64,000 nucleotides of DNA from Macrobrachium rosenbergii (lineage: Eukaryota > Arthropoda > Malacostraca > Decapoda > Palaemonidae), in contig NC_089762.1 of NCBI RefSeq assembly GCF_040412425.1, positions 25,048,391 to 25,112,390 of the forward strand, given 5' to 3'. This document shows, in pieces, positions 1 to 21,873 of this stretch. The translations under genes and the position numbers were made by a program. Within the stretch, counting starts at the first letter, position 1, and every line of letters begins with the position of its first letter. The notes under the pieces are model-generated. The model searched no databases. It was not told where the DNA came from and worked only from the letters and a program-made list of their open reading frames with translations.

Positions 1-1485
1 ACGCTTGGTGTGTTGGAGGAGAGCTCCTGGTTGGTGGAATGGCCTCATATGCCCTTTGTTTTCTGGCAAACATATCAAGTCTAGCCTCATCCACAGTGCC
101 AGCAGTGCTGGATCTTTCATACATAAGTATGACAAACCTCTCCAGGACCTTCAGGTCACTCTCTTCCACTCTGAGAGGGTAGTGACTCAGTTTGGAGAAC
201 ACAGTGGAGGCCTCTGGAAAGATGTTCCATGTCTGCCAGGCGGTCTTCTTGCCCTTGCTCGAAGGCTGACACTGTATCACAGCCTGTGAACGCATGGAAG
301 AAGAGCATGCCATTCACCTTCTCCTGGCCCAGAGAGTTGCACAGGTCATGCACAGCAATCCAGCGCAGGCTCTGGCCTTGGCCAAATGCCACCCATAGCT
401 TCTCTAGCCCTAGATTGTGGAGAGTGGAGAAAGCACTGACTGCAACGACAAGAACATCTGTGTCATTTGCTTTAACCGTGATGGTCTTGGCTCCATGTTC
501 TGTGGCATATTTGGCATGGAGAAAGATGCGGTGTCAGCTTCCTCATGAGAGCACTTTTCCAGTCCCTGAAGACTAGCCTCATGAGTGCTGAGGACAGCAG
601 ACCCTTTCGTGGCAATGACAACATTTGTGGCAGACATCTGGGCAACTTTGTCTGCCAGAACTGGAACAACTCTGTCTTGTTGGCATCGTGTCTTAGGAAA
701 TTGCGCCAGTTGGATGGAATTGTGTTCTTGTCTGTCACCTTGCGCCTTCCTCCTGACCACGTTGGAGCCTGGTCTCAGCTTTGAGGCTGGATGTATTGTA
801 TACATCAAATACAAGATGTGATGATGTGTAACTGTGACTTGATGTCAGCCCCATGCTCAACCATCCCTACAAACTGGAGCAGGAGAGGAGGCACAGAATT
901 TCGTACACAAGCCTCAGAAAATGTGCCATCAAACCGTGACTGATGATCAAGTATAGACTTTCTGAGAATATTTGCTGCTTTAGCAATGATAACTGCCTCT
1001 GAAAGATCAGATGATTGAGCAAGTGCTTTTCCCCACATCCTTTTGAAATGCAAGTAATACATCTCTGCCAGATTTATGAGCCTCAAGTTCTGGAATTTCT
1101 GCCAGAAGTTTGTCTTTGAGTCTCGTGAATTTACACTGGTGACTCTACACCTAATTGTTCCAGACGTTGTTGGTAGAGGTGGCAAATATCTGCCAGCCGA
1201 AATGTGACTGGATCATCTGAACAAAGATTGTTTTCAACAATGTATGTCATCAGTTCTGACAGAACTAGTGGATACACATCTGATTCTGACTCAGTGCTAC
1301 CTTGGTCTTTCTCAAGGCTCCTCAGGTAGGACCTTTTTCTGTTGTAGAGGGCACAAAGACAGGCATGGTGATACTTAAACTCCTGTGCAATGACATCCTC
1401 ACCAGTCAACTTAGCAAGGAGCTTGCCATCACTAAGTATCTCTGCACATTCACGCAATTTCAAGTCAAGGCCCTTAGTACTAGCC

Positions 1486-2610
1486 CAGTGATCTTCAAAC
1501 TGTGGGCCATGGCCCACTGGTGGGCCATGGCCTGGTTTTCAGGTGGGCCACGGACATTTAACTAGATTATAATAAAAAATAAATTAACTATATAAAAAAT
1601 AAGAAAATAAAATAAAAACAAAAGAAATAAAATCTGAAACTTCAGTGTAAAGACAAAACTGTAATTCATTTTGTTGACTCATTGCGTGCCTTCATTGCTA
1701 AGATCCAGAACCGGGTTAGGAAAATTAATGCCCGCAATTTTGCAATGTTCGAGAATTTTTGTGAAGTTGTTGAAGGTGAAAAAGAATTAGATCCTTGTTT
1801 CCAAAATGAAATAATTAACCACCTTCAAAATTTGGGTCAAGAATTTTCCAGATACTTCCCTGATCTTGAGTCCATAGAGCTGTCATTTATAGCAGATCCA
1901 TTTAATATTGAGCCAGATTCTGTGCCAGACCCTGACCAAGATGAATACTTGGAAATGAAATTTGATTCTGGTATAAAGTGTTTGCAAAAAGAGCTCCCTG
2001 TACAGGAATTCTGGGCTCAAGTAAGTGCACCATACCCTAGAATTGGTAAGCGTGCACTAAAAACACTTCTACCTTTCTCCTCCACTCGCTTATGTGAATC
2101 AGGCTTTTCTCCCTTACTTCAAATCTAAACAAAAGCAAGAAACCGCTTAGAGGTGGAGGATGACATGCGATGTGCCTTGTCCAAAATTCTCCCCCGATTT
2201 GATAAGCTTTTAGATATGAAGCAAGTACATCCATCTCATTAGCTGCCTTACCTGAGCCAGTGGTTACCATGAACAGCAGAGAAGTTGCGTTGTATGTTTA
2301 TCTTTTGGCCATGTTTCAAGCCGTAAGGTCAGTATATGACTTTTATTTACAAAAATCAAAGTTCAGTCATTGATTTCTGGATTATTATTTTTAACTTTCT
2401 TGAAAATTTCTTAGATACATTTACCATATAATGCATTTATGAAAATTCTGTTTGAACATGTTAAGAAAATGTAATAAAGTTCCTTAAGGACCTGGTATCG
2501 TATGTTTTATTATGAACATAATTTATATGCTAAATCTGAAGGGTAGTAGGCCACGAATATTTGGAAATGCCTAAAGTGGGCCATGGTCTTAAAAAGTTTG
2601 AAGACCACTG
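1486..2610 (+). mobile_element. hAT-type DNA transposon copy with terminal inverted repeats
   Basis: The left end begins CAGTGATCTTCAAACT and the right end, read in reverse complement, begins CAGTGGTCTTCAAACT. These are typical hAT termini. The flanks ACTAGCC (left, ending 1485) and ACTAGCC (right, ending 2622) look like an 8-bp target duplication, with about 4 extra bases at the right end. The body carries the C-terminal part of a hAT transposase in the same strand. It lies inside the minus-strand repetitive ORF and so inserted after it. Confidence 0.75.
1682..2242 (+). pseudogene. hAT transposase C-terminal half (ZBED5/FAM200-like), nonsense mutation
   Basis: The frame reads a hAT dimerisation region: FSRYFPDLESIELSF, then a FWAQV...YPRIGKRALKTLLPF segment and STRLCESGFSPLLQI. 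The family motif is 'LLPF-T-YLCE-GFS---IK-K-RN-L'. A TAA at 2126-2128 stands where the family has lysine. The same frame then continues through RNRLEVEDDMRCALSKI to a normal-looking C-terminal HPSH and stop at 2242. The upstream catalytic region and the BED zinc finger are absent, so the copy is internally deleted and inactive. Confidence 0.75.
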
Positions 2611-3061
2611 TTGTAACTAGCCTGTCTGAGATCAGATGCAGGTGCCACTTTCTCACAGAAAATGCAAACTTCATTGTCATGACTGGTTCAAAAAGTTTTG
2701 CACGACTAGTCTCAGTGTTGCTGGTCTGGTCATTGGATTGTCGCTTTCTTGCACGGTCCAGTTTAGTGTTGTTAAACAACAAGTGACAGTTCACATGGTA
2801 TTTTGCTGCATTTTTCCTGAGAGTGGCCTCTATGCCATCACCTTCATCCAGCCTTGCTGGATCCATTATCAGTGGCATTTCATTAATTTCACTGAACATG
2901 GGAATGTTCCTTGCCAGCATTGTGTACCCATCATGGTCTAGGACATGATGACTTGGAGGTGATGTCAAGTGCTCACCTCTTTTGTCCTTCTGACAAAGAC
3001 AACACAAACTCCAGTTTGTTTTTCTACTGCTCAATATTGGATTGGCATCACATTCTGCCAT

Positions 3062-4904
3062 GATTTCACTTTTGATTAAGGCCGAGGGTTATCCTTTTAC
3101 CACCTTAAACAAAAGCACACATTCCTGTATGGGATTCAACTAGGTTCGGTCTCCCTACACCTAGCCCGATCATTCATCCAGTGCCATTTAAGTCCCGTGT
3201 GATCTGTACACCATCCGGTAAGTACATGAACCATCATGTACAGCCCCATACCCTTGGCTCGGCTCTCCCAATGGCACATCCTGTCTATTCAGGTGCGGCT
3301 ATCTAACTATAGCTGGTCTGGGGCTGTTAGAAAGCATTTGGGACACTAAACTAAACTATACTACAACTACTAGTCTAAGACTACAGGATTAGTAAAGCTG
3401 GATTAGCTGGCACTGAACCCCATGCTGAGTTACACAGCAGTGATGTCACCAGTGTGCCCTGGTTGTGCAGACATACACTCTTTTACATTTATTAATTTTC
3501 CTTCAAAATTGTTGAGTTATTCGAAAGAGATGGCCTCATTAGGATCTAAAACCACAGAAACCAAGATCCATGCTTAAAACGATAATTGTTGAACGGGCAT
3601 TATTTCTCATTATAATTATTGTTTCTACCTTTCTTGGCAGCCATATAGCCCCCATATTTAAAGGTAAACTGTACTGGGAAGCTACAGAAACATAATATTC
3701 TACAAGAAATAGTATGGAAGAGCTTTACCATATTGCTAGAAGCAAATACATGCCATTCTAGTGAAAAATTAGCCAAAATCTGTCGATACTGGCCGCCATC
3801 TTGGAATTTGGCCGCCATATTAAATTTTTTGCGTGGCCAGCGCCCTTTTCTGATAGAGGAACTTTAAAGAGCACTTGTGCAAAATTTCATGCTTGTTTCA
3901 CTATCTGAACGATTCTTATGAAATATGCAATTATCTGCTGCACTATCAGGAGAATGGCAGATAACTTCAGTCTACAATTATTGTTTACTGATGAAAATAT
4001 GGACTACTTAGCAAAGCAATATGAAGTCGAGGTTCCTGCTTTCTGCGATTATGGATTTATTCAGCAGCTCTACAGTTGTGTTATGGACGCAAGTTCTTCA
4101 TTCGAAATAAGGAAGGAAATAATCAAGCAGAGAGGAAGACAGTGGCGTGGGGGAACTGAAGTATTTATACTAAATAAAATGTAGAGAACTTGAGGTGTTG
4201 TCTAAGCTGATTGTGAGATTTTGGATGCCCAAAATTACTACTAGGAGCAGTTCTTCGCTCGAAATAAGAAAGAAGAGGAATAAAGAAAAAAGGGCATCGG
4301 CGTACAGGTAAACTGATGAATGTTGAACCTGAGGTGTTAGAAGCTGCTTGAAAGATTTTGGATTCACAGAATTACTTTTTGGAGAAGCAAGGTAAAATCG
4401 AAGGGATGATCAATGTCGTCAGTAAGAGGGAATTCCATATGATTATAGAAGACGATTCATTAAAGAAACGAAACTGCTTATGTGTCAGAAAAAGACCTCT
4501 AAGTAATGGTTCACGTGATGTTACAATGAGATGAAACCTTTGGGATTTTCCTTGAAGATATTTTGGAATCGTTCAGTCTCCGGCTCCTGAAGGACAAGAG
4601 AAATGCCATTTGCACATGCGCCAAACTCCAAAGTCTCCAGGAACAATCTCCAAGATGCTTCAAATCGTCTTGAAGCCTTCAGAGAGAACGAGTGTCATAT
4701 TTGAAAGGCTGGGTAAGAGAAAGCATAGAGTATGATGAAGGACTTGGAAATCAGCGCAGATCGTTTAAAGCGAAAAGATCAAGAGGCTAAAACAGAACTT
4801 CCTAAAGAAAACTGCACCACAACAACAGAAGTGGAAATTCAAAAGAGGACGAGAAAACAAGAAGGCCCTCCTGAAGATGGAGTCTGAAATCCTGCCTACG
4901 CAAT
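3062..4904. other. Unassigned stretch with a degenerate direct duplication
   Basis: No recognisable gene. A short open frame at 3918-4184 (88 residues) matches no family I know. Between 4088 and about 4400 two similar segments of about 155 bp lie in tandem. Both start near a GTTCTTC-TTCGAAATAAG-like string and both contain a TTGAGGTGTT/CTGAGGTGTT then AGATTTTGGAT string, so this part is an old imperfect duplication. Confidence 0.4.
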
Positions 4905-4909
4905 TCCTC

Positions 4910-7062
4910 CTCAAAGGACAAGGGTGAGGACCAAAAGCCCCCAAGGCTCGCCTGTCTCTTGAGGGCAGCCTTGAAGGGAAGGGTCTTACTCAGAGGCTGC
5001 TTACTCGGAGGAAGGCAGGTATCCTGCCAGGCTGGGGAAGCGGGCCTGGAGAGGGCCCAAGCACCTCGAGGATGGGGCCCAAAAGCCCCCAAGGCTAGCC
5101 AGTCTCTTGAGGGCAGCCTTGAAGGGAAGGGTCCGATCCAGAGGCTGCTTCCTCAGAGGAAGGCAGGTACCCTGACAGGCTGGGGAAGCGGGCCTGGAAA
5201 GGGCCCAAGAACTTCAAGGATGAGGCACAGAAGGCAACAAGGCTCGCCAGTCTCTTGAGGGCAGCCTTGAAGGGAAGGGCCCGACTCAGAGGCTGCTTCC
5301 CCGGTGGAAGGCAGGTATCCTGCCAGGCTGGGGCAGCGAGCCTGGAGAGGGCCCAGAAACTTCAAGGATGAGGCCCAAAAGCCACCAAGACTCGCCAGTC
5401 TCTTGAGGGCAGCCTTGAAGGGAAGGGTCCGACCCAGAGGCTGCTTCCTCAGAGGAAGGCAGGTATCCTGCCAGGCTGGGGAAGTGGGCCTGTAGAGGGC
5501 CCAAGCACCTCAAGGTTGGGACCCAAAAGCTCCCAAGACTTGCCAGTTTCTTGAGGGCAGCCTTGAAGGGAAGGGTCCGATTCAGAGGCTGTTTCCTAGG
5601 AGCAAGGCAAATCCTGCCAGGCTGGGGAAGTGGGCCTAGAGAGGGCTCAAACACCTACAGGATGGGGCCCAAAAGCTCCTGAGGCTCGCCAGTCTTTTGA
5701 GGGTAACCCTGAAGGGAAGGGTCAGACACAGAGGCTGCTTCCTTGGAGGAAGGCGGGTATCTTGACAGGCTGGGGAAGCAGGTCTGGAGAGGGCCCAAGC
5801 ACCTCAAGGATGGGGCCCAAAAGCCCCCAAGGCTGTTTTGAGGGCAGTCTTGAAGGGAAGGGTCCGACCCAGAGGCTGCTTACTCGGAGGAAGGCAGGCA
5901 TCCTGCCAGGCTGGGGAAGCAGGCCTGGGGAGGGCCCAAAAACTTCAAGGATGAAGCCCAAAAACTCCAAAGTCTCACCAGTCTCTTGAGGGCAACCTTG
6001 AAGGGAAGGGTCCGACCCAGAGGTTGCTTACTCGGAGGAAGGCAAGTATCCTGCCAGGCTGGGGAAGTGGGCCTGGAGAGGGCCCAAAAACTTCAAGGAT
6101 GAAGCACAAAACACCCCAAGTCTCGCCAGTCTCTTGAGGGATGCCTTGAAGGGAAGGGTTCGACCTAGAGGCTTCTTCCTCGGAGGAAGGGAGGTATCCT
6201 GCCAGGCTGGGGAAGTAGGCATGGAGAGGGCCCATGAACTTCAAGGATGAGACCCAATAGCCCCCAAGACTCGCCAGTCTCTTAAGGGGAGCCTTGAAGG
6301 GAAGAGTCCGACTCAGAAGCTGCTTCCTTGGAAGAAGAGAGGTATCTTGCCAGCTAGGGTAGTGGGGCTGGAGAGGGCCCATGAACTTCAAGGATGAGGC
6401 TCAAAAGCCCCCAAGTCTCGCCAGTCTCTTGAGGGCAGCCTTGAAGAGAAGGGTCTGACTCAGAGGCTGCTTCCTAGGAGGAAGGCAGGTATCTTGACAG
6501 GCTGGGAAAGTGGGTCTGGAGACGGACAAAAGAACTTCAAGGATGAGGCCTAAAAGCCCCCAAGGCTCGCCAGTCTCTTGAGGGCAGCCTTGATGGGAAG
6601 GGTCCGATCCAGAGGCTGCTTCCTCAGAGGAAGGCAGGTATCCTGACAGGCTGGGGAAGTGGGCCTGGAGAGGGACCCAAGAACTTCAAGGATGAAACTC
6701 AAAACCCCCCAATTCTCACCAGTCTCTTGAGGGTAGCCTTGAAGGGAAGGGTCCGACCCAGAGGCTGCTTCCTTGGAGGAAGGCAGGTATCCTGCCAGGC
6801 TAGGAAAGCGGGCCTGGAGAGGTCCCAAAAACTTCAAGGATGAGGCCCAAAAGCCTCCATGGCTTACCAGTCTCTTGAGGGCAGCCTTGAAGGGAAGGGT
6901 GCGACCCAGAGGCTGCTTCCTCGGAGGAGGGCATATCCTGCCTGGCTGGGGAAGTGGGCCTGGAGAGGGCCCAAAAACTTCAAGGATGAGGCCCAAAAGG
7001 CCCCAAGACACACCAGTCTCTTGAGGGCACCCTTGAAGGGAAGGGTCCAACCCAGAGGCTGC
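4910..7062. repeat. 148-bp satellite array, left block (about 14.5 units)
   Basis: The marker GAGGGCAGCCTTGAAGGGAA or a close variant recurs at 4961, 5109, 5257, 5405, 5553, 5699, 5840, 5988, 6136, 6284, 6431, 6580, 6729, 6877 and 7023. The spacing is mostly exactly 148 bp, with small indels. The unit is GC-rich compared with the surrounding AT-rich DNA. It gives long spurious open frames on both strands because stop codons are rare in it. These frames are not genes: 148 is not divisible by 3, so each unit is read in a different frame. Confidence 0.95.
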
Positions 7063-8270
7063 TGTCAAGAGTAGATGCAATAATGCTGAAGAAATATGTT
7101 AAAAAAAAAGAAATATCTCTTTTCCAAGAGTGACTGCAGCAAGAGGAAATCCAGCTAGTGTTTGCTCGTAGATGTCATCAGCTGTCAGTTACAGTTGTCA
7201 AAACTTCGTGGCCAATTAGCAATTCGATGAAAACCCGTTCTTGTGGAGACATCACATGGTCTCTCATGCCAAGCTTTTGTTATATGGCACAATACTGTTG
7301 GGTCCAGATTGCATCAGAAAATTTGTTCTAGAAGCTTCTATGGCTTGATCAAAATGGGGCAGTTTTGGAGGAGTCAATCAGTATGCAGAAAATCAAAAAT
7401 TCCCTATATGGAAATGGTGATTGCCTGTCGTTATTAGCTCTGCCCGTGCAGTGGTATATAAAAACCCAGAAGAGACTCCCCAGGACAGATAAAGACAGAA
7501 ACAAACACCAATCTCCATAAAATCTTGTCCTCCCTGAGACGAAGGGAAGCAGCCAGCCCTTCCTGCTTGTGATGAGGAGAAGTCGTTAAGCCCTGATTGC
7601 CTGAGGTGAGAGAAGCAGCCAGCCCTTCCTGCTTGTGATGAAAAGTCTCTAAGCCCTCCATGCCAGAGATGAGGTGAAGAAGTGAGCCCTACATACAAGT
7701 GACAAAGAGAAGTAGTCAGCCCTTCCAGCTTGTGATGAGGTGAAGTAATCAGCCTTTCCAGCCTGTGTGGAGGAGAAGTCGCCAAGCCCTTCCTGTCTGT
7801 AGTGAGGAGGAGTTGCCAGCCCTTCCTGGCCCCCATTAACACAATCTCCGGATTCTTGGAGAAATAACATTTGCAAAGCCATTGTGCCAGCATCAGCTCT
7901 TCAGCTGAAACTCCAGCTGCCCTTCTGTGACGTCTTCAAGCCCAAAGCCACTGTGCCAGCATCATCTTTTCAGCTGAACCCCCAGCCACGAAGGATAACT
8001 CACCAACTCACCATTTCAGTATTAAAATTGCTCTACCTTCCAAGCTGTTTCCCCTGCCTATAACTGCTTAGATTTATTTTGTTGTGTCACTTTGAATGAA
8101 AGCAAAGGGGAAGCAACATTTCGTTTCTTTATAAATAAGGTTGTGAATAAGTGTGTTGCAGTGTTGTGAGAGTTTCCTTTTATATTCATTTCCCATATTT
8201 CAATTGCAGGTGTTGAATCCTCATTGTTTAGAGGTTAAAAGAACCTGCAACAATTCACTGAAATGTGACA
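7063..8270. mobile_element. Solo LTR (about 1.2 kb) inserted in the satellite
   Basis: The segment begins TGTCAAGAG and ends AATGTGACA, so it has TG...CA ends and a TGTCA/TGACA inverted terminus. It is bounded by an exact 5-bp direct repeat GCTGC (7058-7062 and 8271-8275), which belongs to the satellite consensus. Removing it restores a normal satellite unit. A TATATAAA string at about 7450 could be its core promoter. Short terminal inverted repeats, TG/CA ends and a 5-bp duplication fit an LTR retrotransposon (Gypsy or BEL type). No internal coding region is present, so this is a solo LTR. Confidence 0.75.
7540..7830. repeat. Degenerate minisatellite of about 30 bp inside the solo LTR
   Basis: The string CAGCCCTTCC or a close variant recurs at about 7551, 7618, 7716, 7749, 7782 and 7815, followed by TGCTTGTGATGAGG-like sequence. 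A further pair of similar segments (TGTGCCAGCATCA, about 7880 and 7945) follows. The open frames across it are by-products of the repeat. Confidence 0.7.
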
Positions 8271-9266
8271 GCTGCCTCCTTGGAGGAAGGTAGGTATACT
8301 GCCAGGCTGGGGAAGTGGGCCTGAAGAGGGCCCAAGAACTCAAGGATGAGGCGCAAAAGCCCCCAAGGCTCGCCAATCTCTTGAGGGCAGCCTTGAAGGG
8401 AAGGTCTGACCCAGAGGCTGCTTCCTTGGAAGGCAGGTATCTTGCCAGGCTGGGGAAGTGGGCCTGGAGAGGGCCCAAGAACTTCAAGGATGAGACTCAA
8501 AAGCCCTCAAGGCTCGAAAGTCTCTTGAGGGCAACCTTGAAGGGAAGGGTCTGACCCACAGGCTGCTTCCTCGTATCCTGCCAGGCTGGGGAAGCGGGCC
8601 TGGAGAGGGCCCAAGAACTTCAAGGATGAATCACAAAGGCTCCCAAAGCTTGCCAGTCTCTTGAGGGCACCCTTGAAGGGAAGGGTCCAACTCAGAGGCT
8701 GCTTAATCGGAGGAAGGCAAGTATCCTGCCAGGCTGGGGAAGTGGGCCTGGAGAGAGCCCAAGAACTTTGAGGATAAGGCCCAATAGCCCCCAAGGCTTG
8801 CCAGTCTCTTGAGGGCAGCCTTGAAGGGAAGGGTCTGACCCACAGGCTGCTTCCTTGAAGGAGGGCAGGTATCCTGCCAGGCTGGGGAAGCAGGCCTTGA
8901 GAGGGCCAAAGAACTTCAAGGAAGATGCCCAAAAGCCCCCAAAGTTCGCCAGTCTCTTGAGGGCAGCCTTAAAGGGAAGGGTCCGATCCAGAGGATGCTT
9001 CCTTAGAGGAAGGCAGGTTTCCTGCCAGGCTGGGGAAGTGGGCCTGGAGAGGGACCCAAGAACTTCAAGGATGAGGCATAATAGCCCCCAAGGCTTGCCA
9101 GTCTCTTGAGGGCAGTCTTGAAGGGAAGGGTCTGACCCAGAGGCTGCTTTCTTGGAGGAAGGCAGGTATCCTGCCAGGTTGGGGAAGCAGGCTTGGAGAG
9201 GGCCCAAGAACTTCAAGGATGAGGCCCAAATGCCCCCAAGGGTAACCAGTCTCTTGAGGGCACCCA
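8271..9266. repeat. 148-bp satellite array, right block (about 6.7 units)
   Basis: The same unit as the left block recurs with markers at 8383, 8527, 8663, 8811, 8959, 9108 and 9256. The 136-bp spacing at 8527-8663 reflects a deletion of the GGAGGAAGGCAG segment. The array stops abruptly inside a unit at about 9266, where a Penelope-like element begins. With the solo LTR removed the two blocks form one array of about 21 units. Confidence 0.93.
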
Positions 9267-9960
9267 TCAACAGAAAGCTAGATAATTTCAAATTGATAGA
9301 CAGCTACAAAAACACCATTAGGAAAAAAATAGTTAGAAACAAAAAGTCGGTAGAGGGGGGAGAGATTAGAGGGCGGTTATATATGGCAGCGTGTCTAGAC
9401 TGTGAAGAAGGGTACTATGGCGAAACTGGCATATCATGTAAAGAGCGAAGCAAGCAACATCTGCAGAACATAAGGCATTATAATCAGATGTCGGCAGTTG
9501 CCAAACACTGTTGGGAAAATTATCATAAAATAGACTGGGAAAATATGAGTTTTCTGTACAGGAACACCAACAAAACATCCAGACTGGTGGTAAAGAACGC
9601 CTTCATAACTTGCGCCAACAACACAATGGCAGGGAACACCGGAAACGGCTTTGAAGACAGCATATCTAGAAAAATCGTATACTCCACAGTAGCAAGGAAA
9701 CGAAGGAAAAATGCAAGAGAACGCACGGAAAACGGACACCTGGAAGAAGAAGGGGGCAGAGAAAGACCAAGATCACGAGGGGGTGGGTGTCACATGGGAG
9801 GAGCTAGGCGATTACAGGATTAAAAGTACCCAGCACACAGATATAAATACAGCTGGACTACGCGTCTGCTCATTGTACGGATACTTGATAATGTGGACTG
9901 TTTGTCCAAGAAAGCTTGTAACTTTTTCTGAATAAATACTCCATTAGATACCATCCAGTT
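9267..9960 (+). mobile_element. 5'-truncated Penelope-like element, GIY-YIG endonuclease end
   Basis: An open frame runs to a stop at 9823. It shows a LYMAACLDCEEGYYGETG motif, then KERSKQHL, SAVAKHCWENYHKIDW and NMSFLYRN. This is the GIY-YIG nuclease layout at the C-terminus of Penelope-like retroelements: the Tyr pair, a GETG turn, an Arg and an H-IDW stretch. The position where the family usually has the catalytic Glu reads KNAFI, so that residue may be lost. The reverse transcriptase part is missing because the copy starts directly at the satellite boundary. A basic tail, an AATAAA at 9931 and a (TA)n tract follow. Confidence 0.75.
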
Positions 9961-10020
9961 TGAATGTGAGGTCCTTTTAGTAATTCTGCTAATGCACAGA
10001 ACAAAATGTATGTGATAAAG

Positions 10021-10125
<105 letters not shown>

Positions 10126-11040
10126 TAGTCCGTGACATCCATATTCGGTGTTTTGTTTTAGGGGTTGGAACATCCATATCATAAAAGCTATTTTGCCCTT
10201 TCAAGCTCTGTATCTTGAAAGAAAAACGATTAATGGATTAATGAATAAGCATCAGTCGTCAAATTTTTATAAAACGTTCTTTAATCATTATTCAAAACCT
10301 TGTCCAAAATATGTATTGCACGTTCACGAGTGATGCAGCCTTTCCTTTAATAAGAATATCTAGTAAAGGATAAAGTTTACATCATCTTAGAGCTGTACAG
10401 CTTTCAAGATTTAAGTATTTCGCCCGTACAGAGATGTCATTAATTTAATTGGATACGTAGGGTTGGATTTTGTGTCTTGTAAAAGTTATTCATTATTCTA
10501 ATTCCTTTCAAAATAACAAAGGATGATCTAAACAACGATTCCTTTGTTCAAATTACGAGAAATTCTAATTTAAGTGCCTCAAACTTTTTTCAACGCGTAT
10601 TTTCAGTGTGGTATACGTTATCCACAATGTATCATAAAGTCCCATCATGGAAATGTTAACAAAGGGATGCACCGAGTTGTGCGATGCACCCACGTTGAGC
10701 ATTCTTCGAAATGTATCTGTATTCTGTGCGAAACTTTGACTGGAGAACAACAAACTTGTCCTGCGTGGTCACTGAGTAAAATTTAAAGTTGAGGACAAAA
10801 TTCATCGATACCTTCCCCATTACTTTGTTCTATATTTGTTTGTAAGACCTTCGTCAAGTTTGTCATTTGCGTTTCTGCAACAAAACTTATGGAACAAAGA
10901 AGGTAGAGGGTTTTAATACTTTATTTTCATTCAGACAGACGTTTTGCTTCGAAATCTGACACTGCTTTGATATTTTCAAGACGGGAAGTCTTGATTAGCA
11001 GGCTACGAGATTAACGGGGGCAAACATCATTTAGTATGTA
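10126..11040. other. Unassigned intergenic DNA upstream of IR gene 1
   Basis: AT-rich unique-looking sequence without a recognisable gene, RNA or repeat. It probably holds distal regulatory sequence of IR gene 1. Confidence 0.4.
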
Positions 11041-11060
11041 GAGCAACCTCGAGCACCCTC

Positions 11061-11084
11061 ATTGGCTATTCCACAACCAATCAG
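11061..11084 (+). promoter_or_regulatory. CCAAT-type motifs upstream of IR gene 1
   Basis: An inverted CCAAT (ATTGGCT, from 11061) and a direct CCAATCAG (11077-11084) lie about 140 bp before the chosen ATG. IR gene 2 has the same CCAATCAG about 165 bp before its ATG. A weak AT-rich string (AATATTTTAG) at about 11105 could act as a TATA element. This is position-based inference. Confidence 0.35.
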
Positions 11085-11220
11085 TGGGGAAAATGAAGCA
11101 AAAAAATATTTTAGGTAGATCGTCATGGCTGATATGTACTGGTAAGTGATTACATCCATCATATCATCTTTCGTATTGAGACAGAGAGCTTACAGGAACC
11201 TCGGTACGCATATTACAACA

Positions 11221-21873
<10,653 letters not shown>

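Larger units (their letters stand above)
1..3061 (-). pseudogene. Decayed multicopy invertebrate ORF (HAFTGCDTVSAF family), split by a hAT insertion
   Basis: Reading the minus strand from 3061 towards 1 gives successive pieces of one protein. A Cys-rich start has CCLCQ (about 3000) and a YHVNCHLLFNNTKLDRARKR stretch (about 2790). A second piece reads LRECAEILSDGKLLAKL and YHHACLCALYNRK (1517-1300), then a helical middle (1185-805). Near 330 is the hallmark HAFTGCDTVSAF, and the remainder runs off the left edge. From memory this architecture is a repetitive ORF of unknown function found in many copies in crustacean, mollusc and cnidarian genomes; it is probably transposon-derived. Frame changes near 1150, 700 and 450 show it is broken. 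The coding continuity stops at 1485 and resumes after 2622, where a hAT element sits. No function is assigned. Confidence 0.65.

Noticed and set aside
1..821. Plus-strand open frames at the left edge
   Set aside because: The coherent protein similarity is on the minus strand.
3918..4184. An 88-codon open frame as a small gene
   Set aside because: No recognisable family, no promoter or splice evidence, and it overlaps an imperfect duplication.
4910..9266. CRISPR-like array
   Set aside because: Units are contiguous 148-bp tandem repeats without short repeats separated by unique spacers, in a eukaryotic genome.
4802..9291. Proline/leucine-rich open frames of 60-199 codons on both strands
   Set aside because: They follow the 148-bp satellite, change unit frame every repeat and have no start or domain context.
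9366..9739. Minus-strand open frames opposite the Penelope-like fragment
   Set aside because: Shadows of the plus-strand GIY-YIG frame; no recognisable motif.
11125..11195. Upstream first exon and 54-bp intron of IR gene 1
   Set aside because: Splice sites and frame fit, but no counterpart exists in gene 2 and the added peptide is not a signal peptide. Kept only as an alternative start.
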